Below, piece after piece: positions 1 to 7,681 of a stretch of DNA of 11,338 bases. Under the pieces are notes generated by a model that was not told the DNA's origin, made no database searches, and saw only the letters and a program-made list of their open reading frames with translations. How positions within the stretch are numbered: the first letter of the stretch is position 1; each line of letters opens with the position of its first letter. A program made the position numbers and the translations under genes. The stretch comes from an uncultured Bacteroidota bacterium (lineage in GTDB: Bacteria > Bacteroidota > Bacteroidia > UBA7662), in contig CAIOCC010000222.1 in the NCBI GenBank assembly GCA_903856555.1, positions 1 to 11,338 of the forward strand, in the 5' to 3' direction.

Positions 1-2678
1 AATCGGGTTTCCCATCGACCGGCGTTCACAGTTGCCTGCCCCTTGAATATCAAATCTTTGAATTCTTGGTACTCAAAGGCCAACGAGACCGGGTCGTTTT
101 GTTTGGTCCGCAAAGTGGCGGCCTTGTCAAAAACACTGAGGTTCAGGAGCCCATCAAAGGTGCTGTCAACGGTACCGGTGGCGTCCAAAACCGCACCCGA
201 CAAATCCACCACCTCCAAAGCCTGCAGGGTATCGGACGGGGGATCGATCGCAATCTGGGCGGCTGGAAAAGCCAAGCGAAGGGCCGGATCCCCCAACAAC
301 GCAAAATTGCGGGTGTTCACCACGCCCAATTCTGGATTGGCCGCTTCGCGGTACAAATCACCCAAGCGAAGCGTCCGACCTGTGGAATCTTTGCGAAACA
401 AATGATCGCGAAAAAGTCGGGATGATAGGTTCAGGTTAAAATTGGTAAACGTGACCCGGCTGGTGGTTAACAAGCCAATGGCGCCGCCCCGGGGATTGAG
501 CAAGGCCCGTTCCCCGGCACTAAGGACGGCGGGATTATCAAAACGAGCAAACTCACAGGTGGCGGTTACCATCAAAGGATATCGACCGGGGTGATCCCAG
601 GCATCGATTTCGGGCAGGGTCATCACACGCTCTTCGGCCAAACCGTTGACCCCACCGTGCCCCATGTAAGCAAAGACCAAGCAGCCCTCTTCCATGGCTC
701 GATTAACACGGTCGTTCACCTCCGGGTAGCGAGCGCCCCCCGGCCGGCTTTCTTGTTGGAACGCGTCCATAAAAAGCTTGCGCACAATACCCTGCGGGTA
801 TTTTATTTCGGTTTGCCGAACCAATTCATTGCAATCGTTGAGGTGGACATTGTAATCTTCGTCATCGGCCAAGAACACCAATTCATTGCGCCAATCCCCG
901 CGGTTGTTGGGGTCCATATACTCGCGGATTTTGTTGACCACGGCATCGGCCTGCTCGACATTGCGTACCGGCAGGCGGCCAATGCCCAAATCCATGCGGT
1001 CCCCACCGCCTTCCACAAAAGCCCCTTCGCTTGGATCCATCAATCCGTAGAAAGCATCGGAGCAATAGGAGTTCAAAGGGTCAAAAGAATTGGGGCTTTG
1101 GTAGGTGGGCACATGGTTGACCTGGTTGGATGCTCGGTTCTTGGTATCGTAGGAGGTCGAACCCATCAAAAGCAGGTAGCGAGGGGATGGCGTTTGGGAG
1201 CCCATGGCCAAAGAGCGTTGACGTAAATGGCGCAGATAGTCCCTCAAGGCCACCGGATCCAATCGGGAGGCCGAAAATTCCCGGTAGATGGACTCGGGGT
1301 CCACGATGAGAGTGGTGAGCCCATCGTTTTGGGCATGCAATTCCGAAAGTTGAACGGCGGCACCGTGAAAAACAGTCGGCGCCAAAATCACCATTTCCGC
1401 CGGCGTCCGGCCGTGTAGGTTTTGGGCAGCAATAGAAATCGCTTCAGCCGGGTTGGGGAAATCCACCCCCCGCAACATGACCAAGTGCCGGAGGGTATCG
1501 CCGGCCACCAAGATGCCTTGACGCAGACCTTCGGAAAGTCGGAAGGTATCCGAGGAACTGACTTGCACCCCCCATGGCAGGGTCACATCCCAAACCTGAA
1601 AATCCAGGCCAGGGCTGGGGGCCCAATGGTAGAGGGCGGTATCTCCGAGGGTGGAGGCGTTGTAAAAAAATCGTTGCGTGGGGCCGTTGCCCGGATCCAA
1701 GGCCGAACGATACCGAACCAGCCAGCGGTCCAGCCAGGCCACGGCGCTGGAGTTTTGCTTGTTAAAAACGAGGTTGAGATCCAAACGAGCCGAACCGGGG
1801 TCGGTGGACCAGGTTTCATCCCGGGTGAAATAATAGGGATCCAGGTAATACGTCCCCACCGCCGGTGCCATCAGGGCCCGGTTGGCCTGACCGTTGAGGC
1901 GGAGGTTGAGCGGAGAAATCGCGCCTTGGCTACGAACTGCGGCACGGACGGTCACGGTGACCGAATCCCCGCTTTGGTAATGAGGCAAATTCCAGGAAAA
2001 AGTCCGGTTCAAAACCCCGTCAAAATCTTCGCCCAGCCATTCCCTTCCGCTCTTGATGGGGTTGACCAAGTCTCGCTCGTAGGACCACAATCCATCGGCC
2101 CGGTTCGTCGTGGGCCAGGTGGGGTTGCTGAGAGGCGGGATCGTGGTGGTATCCATCCGTTCCACCAGCACCGTGCCCGGTGCGTTGGGGTGCAAATAGA
2201 GGTAGGTTGCGTCGCTGTAGGGGTTCAGGCTGCGAACCAAGCGATTGCTGGGGCGGTCAAAGGTCAGGTTCTCGGAACCGGGAACGTAGTACAAAAAGAA
2301 CTCGCCGGCCTCAAATACCCCGTCAAGATCCCCATGGAATTGGATGGGAATGGGCATAGGAAGGGAGGGGCGGGGGGTGGCGTTGGCTTCGGGCAGGCTG
2401 CCGCGACCACCGCCGTAGAGGGCGAGGCGGTCGGTCCGGACCAGGGATGGGGAGATGCCGACGCTTTGGAGCCATTCCGGGGTCAGTCGGTAGACCCCCT
2501 CGGCCTCAAAGCGGAGACGAAACCACCCTCCCAGGGCCAGAACGGTGGTCGAATCGTCGGCCTGCACCGAAGCCGCATGCGCCGAAGCCGCATGCGCCGG
2601 CCCGCAGGGCCGCAACCCCCCCCCCAGCACCCAAAGCCAACTCAACAGCAAGCATGCGCTTCTCAAATTTCGAATCAT
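1..2678 (-). CDS. porU: PorU, T9SS C25-family sortase-like peptidase (C terminus beyond the window)
   Basis: PorU sits on the outer face of the outer membrane, cleaves the C-terminal sorting domain from T9SS cargo and transfers the cargo to surface lipopolysaccharide (established for Porphyromonas). Reading the minus strand from the ATG at 2678 gives 892 codons without a stop, running off the left edge. Residues 1 to about 30 form a signal peptide (hydrophobic stretch near 9-21, Ala-rich cleavage region). About 31-428 is the N-terminal region. The C25 domain spans about 429-805, with LLLMGSTSYDTKN at 502-514, the catalytic His in YMGHGG (H674), the catalytic Cys in TATCEFARFD (C708, 34 residues later) and LLGDPALRL from 794. 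The following segment (VFDKAATLRTKQ, LIFKGQATV) is typical of PorU rather than of gingipains. Known PorU proteins are roughly 1,100-1,300 residues, so a few hundred are missing. It is divergent from the porP-gldJ pair. A G10 tract and a tandem repeat lie in the signal-peptide coding region. Family call is secure; another C25 cargo protease is the only real alternative. Confidence 0.92.
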   Translation of the reverse strand, partial: MIRNLRSACLLLSWLWVLGGGLRPCGPAHAASAHAASVQADDSTTVLALGGWFRLRFEAEGVYRLTPEWLQSVGISPSLVRTDRLALYGGGRGSLPEANATPRPSLPMPIPIQFHGDLDGVFEAGEFFLYYVPGSENLTFDRPSNRLVRSLNPYSDATYLYLHPNAPGTVLVERMDTTTIPPLSNPTWPTTNRADGLWSYERDLVNPIKSGREWLGEDFDGVLNRTFSWNLPHYQSGDSVTVTVRAAVRSQGAISPLNLRLNGQANRALMAPAVGTYYLDPYYFTRDETWSTDPGSARLDLNLVFNKQNSSAVAWLDRWLVRYRSALDPGNGPTQRFFYNASTLGDTALYHWAPSPGLDFQVWDVTLPWGVQVSSSDTFRLSEGLRQGILVAGDTLRHLVMLRGVDFPNPAEAISIAAQNLHGRTPAEMVILAPTVFHGAAVQLSELHAQNDGLTTLIVDPESIYREFSASRLDPVALRDYLRHLRQRSLAMGSQTPSPRYLLLMGSTSYDTKNRASNQVNHVPTYQSPNSFDPLNSYCSDAFYGLMDPSEGAFVEGGGDRMDLGIGRLPVRNVEQADAVVNKIREYMDPNNRGDWRNELVFLADDEDYNVHLNDCNELVRQTEIKYPQGIVRKLFMDAFQQESRPGGARYPEVNDRVNRAMEEGCLVFAYMGHGGVNGLAEERVMTLPEIDAWDHPGRYPLMVTATCEFARFDNPAVLSAGERALLNPRGGAIGLLTTSRVTFTNFNLNLSSRLFRDHLFRKDSTGRTLRLGDLYREAANPELGVVNTRNFALLGDPALRLAFPAAQIAIDPPSDTLQALEVVDLSGAVLDATGTVDSTFDGLLNLSVFDKAATLRTKQNDPVSLAFEYQEFKDLIFKGQATVNAGRWETR
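2568..2597 (-). repeat. Two tandem copies of a 15-bp unit in the porU signal-peptide region
   Basis: The unit CGAAGCCGCATGCGC (plus strand) occurs twice back to back with no mismatch. It encodes the repeated peptide AHAAS-AHAAS of PorU (about residues 28-37), around the likely signal-peptidase site. The period is a multiple of three, so gain or loss of a copy would keep the reading frame and only change the length of the Ala-rich segment. Confidence 0.8.
2616..2625 (-). repeat. Homopolymer tract of ten G (coding strand) inside porU
   Basis: Ten consecutive C on the plus strand, hence ten G on the coding strand of porU. It spans the end of codon 18 and three GGG glycine codons (19-21), just after the hydrophobic core of the signal peptide. 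A one-base slip would shift the frame and abolish PorU from this start. Tracts of this length are known substrates for slipped-strand mispairing in phase-variable bacterial genes, and also for sequencing error. Confidence 0.75.
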
Positions 2679-2810
2679 AGCGGTAGGCTCCAAGATACAA
2701 CAAGCCCTAAACGAGCGTTTATGGGTTTTATGCATTTAATCCGAAGGTTTCCCCTTTGTTTTCTTGGTTTTAACGCGAATCCGTTTAAAATTTACACCCC
2801 ATCCCCCAAA
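2679..2810. promoter_or_regulatory. Divergent intergenic region between porU and porP
   Basis: These 132 bp separate two divergent start codons and are visibly richer in A and T than the flanking genes, so they should carry the promoters of both porU and the porP-gldJ pair. I found no exact match to the Bacteroidota -7 element (TAnnTTTG). The nearest are TATCTTGG on the minus strand at about 2692-2699, one mismatch and suitably close to the porU start, and TAAAATTT on the plus strand at 2786-2793, with TTGG about 18 bases upstream. The region is assigned by position; exact promoter sites are not established. Confidence 0.35.
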
Positions 2811-3839
2811 ATGTTGAACCGTCTATCTTCTCTTGTCCCGGCCCGTCGGGTCGCCAAAGGCCTGGGCCGAGCCCTGCTCTGTGGTGTCTTTGGTTTGTTT
2901 GGTGCAACCGCATCCGCTCAGGATGTGGTATTTTCTCAGTTCTATGCCAACCCCCTCTACCTGAACCCAGCCTTGGCCGGGAACGCCTTTGATCCCCGCC
3001 TCACCTTCAATTTCCGCAACCAATGGCCGGCCCTGAACGCCTCCTTTGTGACCTACAGCGCCGGATTTGACCAACATTTTGATGCATTGTCCGGGGGAAT
3101 CGGCCTGCATGTCCTCACCGATCAGATCGGAAGCGAAGCCTTCCAGCACACCCAGGTGGCCCTGCAGTACGCCTACAATCTAAACATCAGCCGCTCCCTC
3201 TCCCTGAGAGCTGGCTTTCAATACGCCTACGCCAACCGCTCTTTGAATTTCAATAAACTGATCTTCCCCGAGCAAATCGACCGGGTGACCGGTATCGGCC
3301 CCCGGCCAACGGGTTCCGAAATTCCCTTTGGCACCAAAACCGTCACCATCCATGATTTCTCGACAGGCGTGATGTTGTTTTCCGAAAAATTCTACATCGG
3401 TGGGGCCGTACACCACCTCACCGAGCCCAACCAAGCCTTCTTCACCGATGCTGCCGTCGCATGGCCGATGCGCATTTCAGCCCATGCCGGCGCCAATATT
3501 CCCCTAACCCAGGCCTATTCCGAAGGCGATAACTGGACGATTTCGCCCAATATCATCTTTATTAAGCAGGCAACCGCTCAGCAAATCAATATCGGAACCT
3601 ATCTCAGCAAAGGAGCGGTATCCGGCGGTGTTTGGTACCGTCTCAACGACGCCGTCATCCTAACCGCTGGTTTTCAGCGTGGCAAAATGCGCCTGGGCTA
3701 TGGCTACGATATCACCACCTCCCCCTTGAGCAATGCCAGGCCCGGAGGCTCCCACGAAGTTTCACTTAGCTTTATTTTTGAGAAATACGAGCCCATGGAA
3801 CGCCGTCGCTACTCCAAAGTCAACTGCCCGAAATTTTAA
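2811..3839 (+). CDS. PorP/SprF-family type IX secretion outer-membrane protein
   Basis: A 342-residue predicted outer-membrane beta-barrel of the PorP/SprF family. PorP is needed for T9SS function in Porphyromonas and SprF for SprB secretion in Flavobacterium; Bacteroidota genomes carry several paralogues that often assist particular cargoes or the motor. A signal peptide is visible (basic residues 12-20, hydrophobic 21-35, cleavage ATASA|QD after residue 36). The mature start QDVVFSQFYANPLYLNPALA is the family hallmark, followed by alternating strands (about 60-330) and a C-terminal beta strand, HEVSLSFIFEKY. Length matches the family. The ATG at 2811 was chosen because it places this signal peptide at the N terminus; the same frame stays open far upstream, but that part is antisense to porU. 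The gldJ start follows 47 bases after the stop, which suggests co-transcription. Whether this is PorP itself, SprF or another paralogue cannot be told here, so no symbol is given. Confidence 0.9.
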   Translation: MLNRLSSLVPARRVAKGLGRALLCGVFGLFGATASAQDVVFSQFYANPLYLNPALAGNAFDPRLTFNFRNQWPALNASFVTYSAGFDQHFDALSGGIGLHVLTDQIGSEAFQHTQVALQYAYNLNISRSLSLRAGFQYAYANRSLNFNKLIFPEQIDRVTGIGPRPTGSEIPFGTKTVTIHDFSTGVMLFSEKFYIGGAVHHLTEPNQAFFTDAAVAWPMRISAHAGANIPLTQAYSEGDNWTISPNIIFIKQATAQQINIGTYLSKGAVSGGVWYRLNDAVILTAGFQRGKMRLGYGYDITTSPLSNARPGGSHEVSLSFIFEKYEPMERRRYSKVNCPKF

Positions 3840-3886
3840 ACTATTCCTCACTGCTACAAGTTTCTGCCTTTCTACCACTCTCTACG

Positions 3887-5269
3887 ATGAATCTACGAAC
3901 CCTCCTAAATCTCAGCGGAATTTCTGCCCTGGCCCTTCTGCTTAACAGTTGCGGGCTGATGGACCAGCGCTCCTCCACCACCACCTGGAAATACGGTAAC
4001 GCGGATGGCTTGGCTTTCAAAAGCATCGACCACAATGGAACGCCCCCTCCCGGGATGGTCTTTGTACCCGGTGGATCCTTTGTCATGGGTGCAACCCAAG
4101 AGGCCATCGCCTTGGATCCGGACAATACGCCCAAATACGCGGCTGTTTCCAGCTTTTACATGGACGAAATCGAGGTGCCGAATGTTTCTTATTGCGAATA
4201 CATCCACTGGATGGGCAAAGTCTTTGCTCAATCCAATCCCGCCACGTACCGTTCTTGCCTTCCAGACACCAATGTTTGGCGCAACGGCCTTTCGTTCAAC
4301 GAACCCCATGTGAACGATTACCTCCGCCACCCCGCTTTCAAATACTATCCTGTTGTAGGTGTTAGCTGGGTACAGGCCAACCAATACTGCGAATGGAGAA
4401 CCGATCGGGTCAACGAACAACGCCTGATCGATGCTGGATACATCCGTCACACGGCCCAAACCGGTGAACAGCATTTCTCTACCAAAGGATACCTCGCCGG
4501 TTTTTACCGCCCCGAACTACGCAAAGGCAAATCCAAAACCAGCATCAACGGTGACTTGGTTTATCCGGTCATCGAAGACGGGTTCTTCACGGCCTCTTAC
4601 CGTTTGCCATCGGAGGCTGAATGGGAATACGCAGCCCAAGGTTTGATTGGCCGCTCCGAAGCAGGCATGGTCACCGAGCGCCGTATTTACCCATGGAACG
4701 AGCGCGGTATCCGCAACGGCCCCGGCAAGCGTCAGGGTAATTTCTACGGGAATTTCAAACACAACGCCTCCTCACCCGCCGAAGTGGGATCCTACGATGT
4801 GACCCGTGGTGGACCAACCGCCCCCGGTAAGTATTTCCGCCCCAACGATTTTGGTCTTTATCACATGGCCGGTAATGTGAACGAATGGGTGATGGACCTT
4901 TACCGCCCCACTTCCAACCTGGAATCCGAGGAGGTATCGCCTTTCTTGGGTGGTGGTTATACCCGTCCAGCCTACGATGCCGAAGGCAACTTGGCCAAGG
5001 ATAGCGCCGGTCGAGTGGCCTACGTTGCGGACGAACGCCGTTATTCCGAAAACCTCTTGGCCTCCTATTTGGACTCTGTGACAGTCACCACCAACCCCAA
5101 CGGTCAGGTTAACAACCGCAACCGTGTTTACAAGGGTGGTAGTTATCGCGATATGGCTTTTTGGGTGACACCAGGTGCCCGTCGCTTTATGAGCGAAAGC
5201 CGCGCCAAGGACGATGTTGGATTCCGTTGCGCCATGATTGGCTTGGGACGCCCCAACGGTCAGCGCTAA
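3887..5269 (+). CDS. gldJ: GldJ, gliding motility/T9SS lipoprotein with FGE-sulfatase fold
   Basis: GldJ is an outer-membrane lipoprotein required for gliding and for T9SS function in Flavobacterium, where it stabilises GldK and related components. The 460-residue product has a lipoprotein signal peptide with LLNSC at 18-22 (C22 the predicted lipidated Cys; Asn at -2 is slightly unusual). A formylglycine-generating-enzyme-like domain spans about 56-450: GMVFVPGGSFVMG (56-68), SFYMDEIEV (89-97), YLRHPAF (145-151), YPVVGVSWVQA (154-164), RLPSEAEWEYAA (239-250), MAGNVNEWV (327-335), YKGGSYRD (415-422) and VGFRCAM (444-450). The YLRHPA, VVGVSWVQA and WRTDRVNE pattern is GldJ-like and not GldK-like. 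It is about 100 residues shorter than my recollection of the Flavobacterium protein, and only ten residues follow the domain. The FGE fold is thought to be structural in this family. It lies 47 bases after porP, and a terminator follows at 5296. GldK is the less likely alternative. Confidence 0.85.
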   Translation: MNLRTLLNLSGISALALLLNSCGLMDQRSSTTTWKYGNADGLAFKSIDHNGTPPPGMVFVPGGSFVMGATQEAIALDPDNTPKYAAVSSFYMDEIEVPNVSYCEYIHWMGKVFAQSNPATYRSCLPDTNVWRNGLSFNEPHVNDYLRHPAFKYYPVVGVSWVQANQYCEWRTDRVNEQRLIDAGYIRHTAQTGEQHFSTKGYLAGFYRPELRKGKSKTSINGDLVYPVIEDGFFTASYRLPSEAEWEYAAQGLIGRSEAGMVTERRIYPWNERGIRNGPGKRQGNFYGNFKHNASSPAEVGSYDVTRGGPTAPGKYFRPNDFGLYHMAGNVNEWVMDLYRPTSNLESEEVSPFLGGGYTRPAYDAEGNLAKDSAGRVAYVADERRYSENLLASYLDSVTVTTNPNGQVNNRNRVYKGGSYRDMAFWVTPGARRFMSESRAKDDVGFRCAMIGLGRPNGQR

Positions 5270-5279
5270 TCATCGCTAG

Positions 5280-7640
5280 TTAGTCCACGATCAACAAACG
5301 GGCCGCCTTGGGTGGCCCGTTTTTTTTGTGGGCTATGAGCACATAAGATCCCGACTCCAATCCCTGTTCCGAGGAGGCTCCCTTCGGATCCAGGCGCAAC
5401 CAGCCTTGATCGCCCTGATGATCTGCCTGCCAAACCCTCCGGCCCCAGGCATCGTAGACGATGAAACGATGATCCACGCCTTCATCGATGGCCACTTCAA
5501 ACGACTGCCCCCTGCGCACCGGATGGGGGCGTATCCGCAAATCGGAGCCACTCCCTTGGGGCTTTAATTCCGCCACCGAAGCGGCCAAGGAGCGATTGCG
5601 CCAATGCACCAAACCGCCCTTGAAGAAGCCCAGCAACAAATCCAGGTACTGATCTCCGTCCAAATCCGCCGAGGCGGGCACAATAAAATTGCCGTGAGGT
5701 AGGGAATCCGATACACCACCGTTGCTGTTATAACAAAACAAATTATTTTGAGTAAGAGGGGCCGTAAGGTGCAGCCACAACGAAGGAAAACCATAGACCT
5801 TGCCCGATTCGGAACCCACCAAAAGATCGGGCTGACCATCGCGGTTCAAATCGGCAACCCGCGGTGCTGCGAATCCCGAAACCGATTCCGCAACACGGAT
5901 ACCCCCCAGGCTGTCGCTGAATTTAGTCCAAACAGGAATGGTCGTTGTTCCCTGGTTCACAAAGCAAGCCACCTGCCCGTTTCGCATCCCCACCAAAAGC
6001 TCATCACGACCATCGCCGCTCAAATCTCCCAATTCTGGAGCTAACTCTGTACCCGATCGAAGGCCTTGATAATCAAGACTAAGTAGCTGAAAAACGGGCG
6101 TAGATCCCGGTGTCGATGGGAGGTTTCGGTAACAAATCAACGTGCTGTCGCCATGCCCAATCAAAAGGTCTTTGCGTCCATCCCCGTCCAAATCGCCGGC
6201 CGCTGGTCGTGGATTCCAGATGGGCAAGGTGTCCAATCGAAGAAACAAGGAATCCACTAATTCAAACAAGGGCTGCGAACTGGTTCCGTTGTTAAGGTAC
6301 AAGGCCAAGCAAGGCTTGAGGGCTGAATTTTGGTAAGCCACCAGCAAGTCCACCAGGTTATCTCCGTTGAGATCGGCCAGGACCGGCGCTGCCTTGAGAT
6401 GATGATGCACCATGTCTTCGAGCATGAACGAGCGGCTACTCAAGCGGAAGGAATCCACCGAACCCGGTGCCGAACCGCCCAGATTCTTGTAATGCCAAAC
6501 ATGTTTTTGGAGATTGGAACCGAAGAACTCGTTGGGGGCCACCACCAGATCCTGTACCGGATCACCCACCAAACCCGATGCAGGTAAACGATACGCCGCA
6601 GGAAATTTGGCCATGCTCACGGTGGTATCCCAAAACGACGGTTGGGTGGTCTGCGAAACCATGCGGGCTACCCTTCGAGTCCCCCCGTTCTGCATATAGG
6701 TCAGGAAAGTCCCCTCCACATCGCCCAGCAACAAATCGGGCAGGCTGTCCCGGTTGGGGTTGACCAGGTTGATGGTGGAACCCAGGTGCATGGGGCGGCC
6801 GGTCAGGGAATCAGGATGCCCGGTCAGGGAACCAGGGCGCGTCAAGGGCAGGGGGAGTGGGGCTGGCAATTGGCAGAAGCTATCCAGGCCCAAAATCACC
6901 TGCGTATTGAACTGATTTTCAACAAAGCGACCCCAGCAAAGGGATTCTTGGACAAAATCCAGGGAATCCGAATGACCAAAACGCTCCCTCGAATCATTGC
7001 GAAAGAAATTGACTTTGCCGATTTCAAAAAAATCAAAGGCCAAAAAGTCCAAATCCCCGTCCCCGTCCAGGTCGGCCAAACCGGGGCGGTCTATACTGTT
7101 CACATAAATGCCCGAGCGGAATCCAAACTGCATCATCGCCTGCAAGGAGGCCACCCGCAGGCTAAAACGGGGGGACTGGCCCGTTCCGTTGTTGCGGTAA
7201 ACGGTCACGCCCCCGTTGTTGGAGGTAAACAAGTCCTTGTGGCCGTCCCCGTCAAAATCCCCGCATTCAACCCACGATTCCAATCGAGGGAACCAAGGCA
7301 AAAAGCGAGGCGCCGGCAACCAGGTATAGGATGGGCCTGCCCCGGACCTTTGATAGACCATCAGACTTTGGTCCACCCGATCAAAAACGAGTCGCTCTTC
7401 GATCCCATCTCCGTCCAAATCAAGCGAATGGAACTGAGGGCATGCCATCCCACCGACCCAAGGATAGGCCAAAAGACGACCGGCGACTCGAACGGCAGGC
7501 CCCAAAGGTTCGGGCCTGAATTGGATGGGCGGAACGCCTTGGGCCCGCCCAAGACCGGCGGAGGTGGCAAACAGCGCAAACCCAGCGACGAGGACCTTGA
7601 GGGCCGTGCACTTGCAAAAATCAAAGGAAGAACGATTCAT
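5280..7640 (-). CDS. Secreted FG-GAP/VCBS-repeat protein with T9SS C-terminal sorting domain
   Basis: A 786-residue protein, function unknown, with the design of a T9SS cargo. The signal peptide is residues 1-33 (hydrophobic 15-28, likely cleavage GRA|QG). The body holds about nine Asp-rich, calcium-binding-type FG-GAP/VCBS motifs: DLDGDGIEE (74), DFDGDGHKD (128), DLDGDGDLD (190), a degenerate NPNRDSLPD (294), DLNGDNLVD (423), DLDGDGRKD (483), DLSGDGRDE (539), DLNRDGQPD (597) and DLDGDQYLD (659). Such repeats usually fold as a beta-propeller that mediates binding or adhesion. The last 85 or so residues look like a type A sorting domain: LRIRPHPVRRGQSF (701-714), FIVYDAWGRRVWQ (726-738) and a final GSYVLIAHKK...AARLLIVD. 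PorU, encoded in the same window, would be expected to remove this tail. A Pro-rich stretch with a small repeat lies at 259-283. The gene is convergent with gldJ (ten bases between stops) and divergent from murF (41 bases). No enzymatic domain is visible. Confidence 0.88.
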   Translation of the reverse strand: MNRSSFDFCKCTALKVLVAGFALFATSAGLGRAQGVPPIQFRPEPLGPAVRVAGRLLAYPWVGGMACPQFHSLDLDGDGIEERLVFDRVDQSLMVYQRSGAGPSYTWLPAPRFLPWFPRLESWVECGDFDGDGHKDLFTSNNGGVTVYRNNGTGQSPRFSLRVASLQAMMQFGFRSGIYVNSIDRPGLADLDGDGDLDFLAFDFFEIGKVNFFRNDSRERFGHSDSLDFVQESLCWGRFVENQFNTQVILGLDSFCQLPAPLPLPLTRPGSLTGHPDSLTGRPMHLGSTINLVNPNRDSLPDLLLGDVEGTFLTYMQNGGTRRVARMVSQTTQPSFWDTTVSMAKFPAAYRLPASGLVGDPVQDLVVAPNEFFGSNLQKHVWHYKNLGGSAPGSVDSFRLSSRSFMLEDMVHHHLKAAPVLADLNGDNLVDLLVAYQNSALKPCLALYLNNGTSSQPLFELVDSLFLRLDTLPIWNPRPAAGDLDGDGRKDLLIGHGDSTLICYRNLPSTPGSTPVFQLLSLDYQGLRSGTELAPELGDLSGDGRDELLVGMRNGQVACFVNQGTTTIPVWTKFSDSLGGIRVAESVSGFAAPRVADLNRDGQPDLLVGSESGKVYGFPSLWLHLTAPLTQNNLFCYNSNGGVSDSLPHGNFIVPASADLDGDQYLDLLLGFFKGGLVHWRNRSLAASVAELKPQGSGSDLRIRPHPVRRGQSFEVAIDEGVDHRFIVYDAWGRRVWQADHQGDQGWLRLDPKGASSEQGLESGSYVLIAHKKNGPPKAARLLIVD
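5296..5327 (+). terminator. Rho-independent terminator of gldJ, inside the 3' end of the convergent gene
   Basis: ACGGGCCGCC at 5298-5307 and GGTGGCCCGT at 5311-5320 form a ten-pair GC-rich stem (one G-U wobble) with a three-base TTG loop. The T run from 5320 to 5327 follows directly on the plus strand. It starts 28 bases after the gldJ stop. The same DNA encodes about residues 771-782 of the FG-GAP protein on the minus strand. The A residues before the stem can also pair with the T tract, so weak termination in the other direction is possible, but the minus-strand gene has little T after the stem. Confidence 0.85.
6799..6840 (-). repeat. Two imperfect tandem copies of a 21-bp unit in the FG-GAP gene
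   Basis: The 12-mer CCGGTCAGGGAA starts at 6799 and again at 6820, giving a 21-bp period with mismatches in the remainder. It encodes SLTGHPD-SLTGRPM (residues 271-284), next to a Pro/Leu-rich run (PAPLPLPLT), in what looks like a linker between FG-GAP motifs. The period preserves frame. Confidence 0.65.
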
Positions 7641-7681
7641 AACGGAGACCTTGTGGCGAATTTAGGCCTCAAATTCACGGA

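Noticed and set aside
591..1226. A 211-residue plus-strand open frame.
   Set aside because: Antisense to the PorU catalytic domain (H674 and nearby); low-complexity composition explained by the codon bias of the opposite strand.
1422..2810. A long plus-strand open frame that joins without a stop to the PorP start, which would give an 805-residue protein.
   Set aside because: The upstream 463 codons are exactly antisense to porU, whose minus-strand reading shows clear family motifs, and the encoded peptide has no recognisable domain. The real PorP begins with its signal peptide at 2811.
3887..5269. Reading GldJ as an active formylglycine-generating enzyme.
   Set aside because: The fold is shared, but the lipoprotein signal, the GldJ-specific motifs and the T9SS neighbourhood indicate a structural motility/secretion protein; I saw no evidence for the paired active-site cysteines of the true enzyme.
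5296..5327. Terminator hairpin as part of a repeat or attachment site.
   Set aside because: A single GC-rich stem with a T tract just after a stop codon is fully explained as a terminator; no second copy was noticed in the window.
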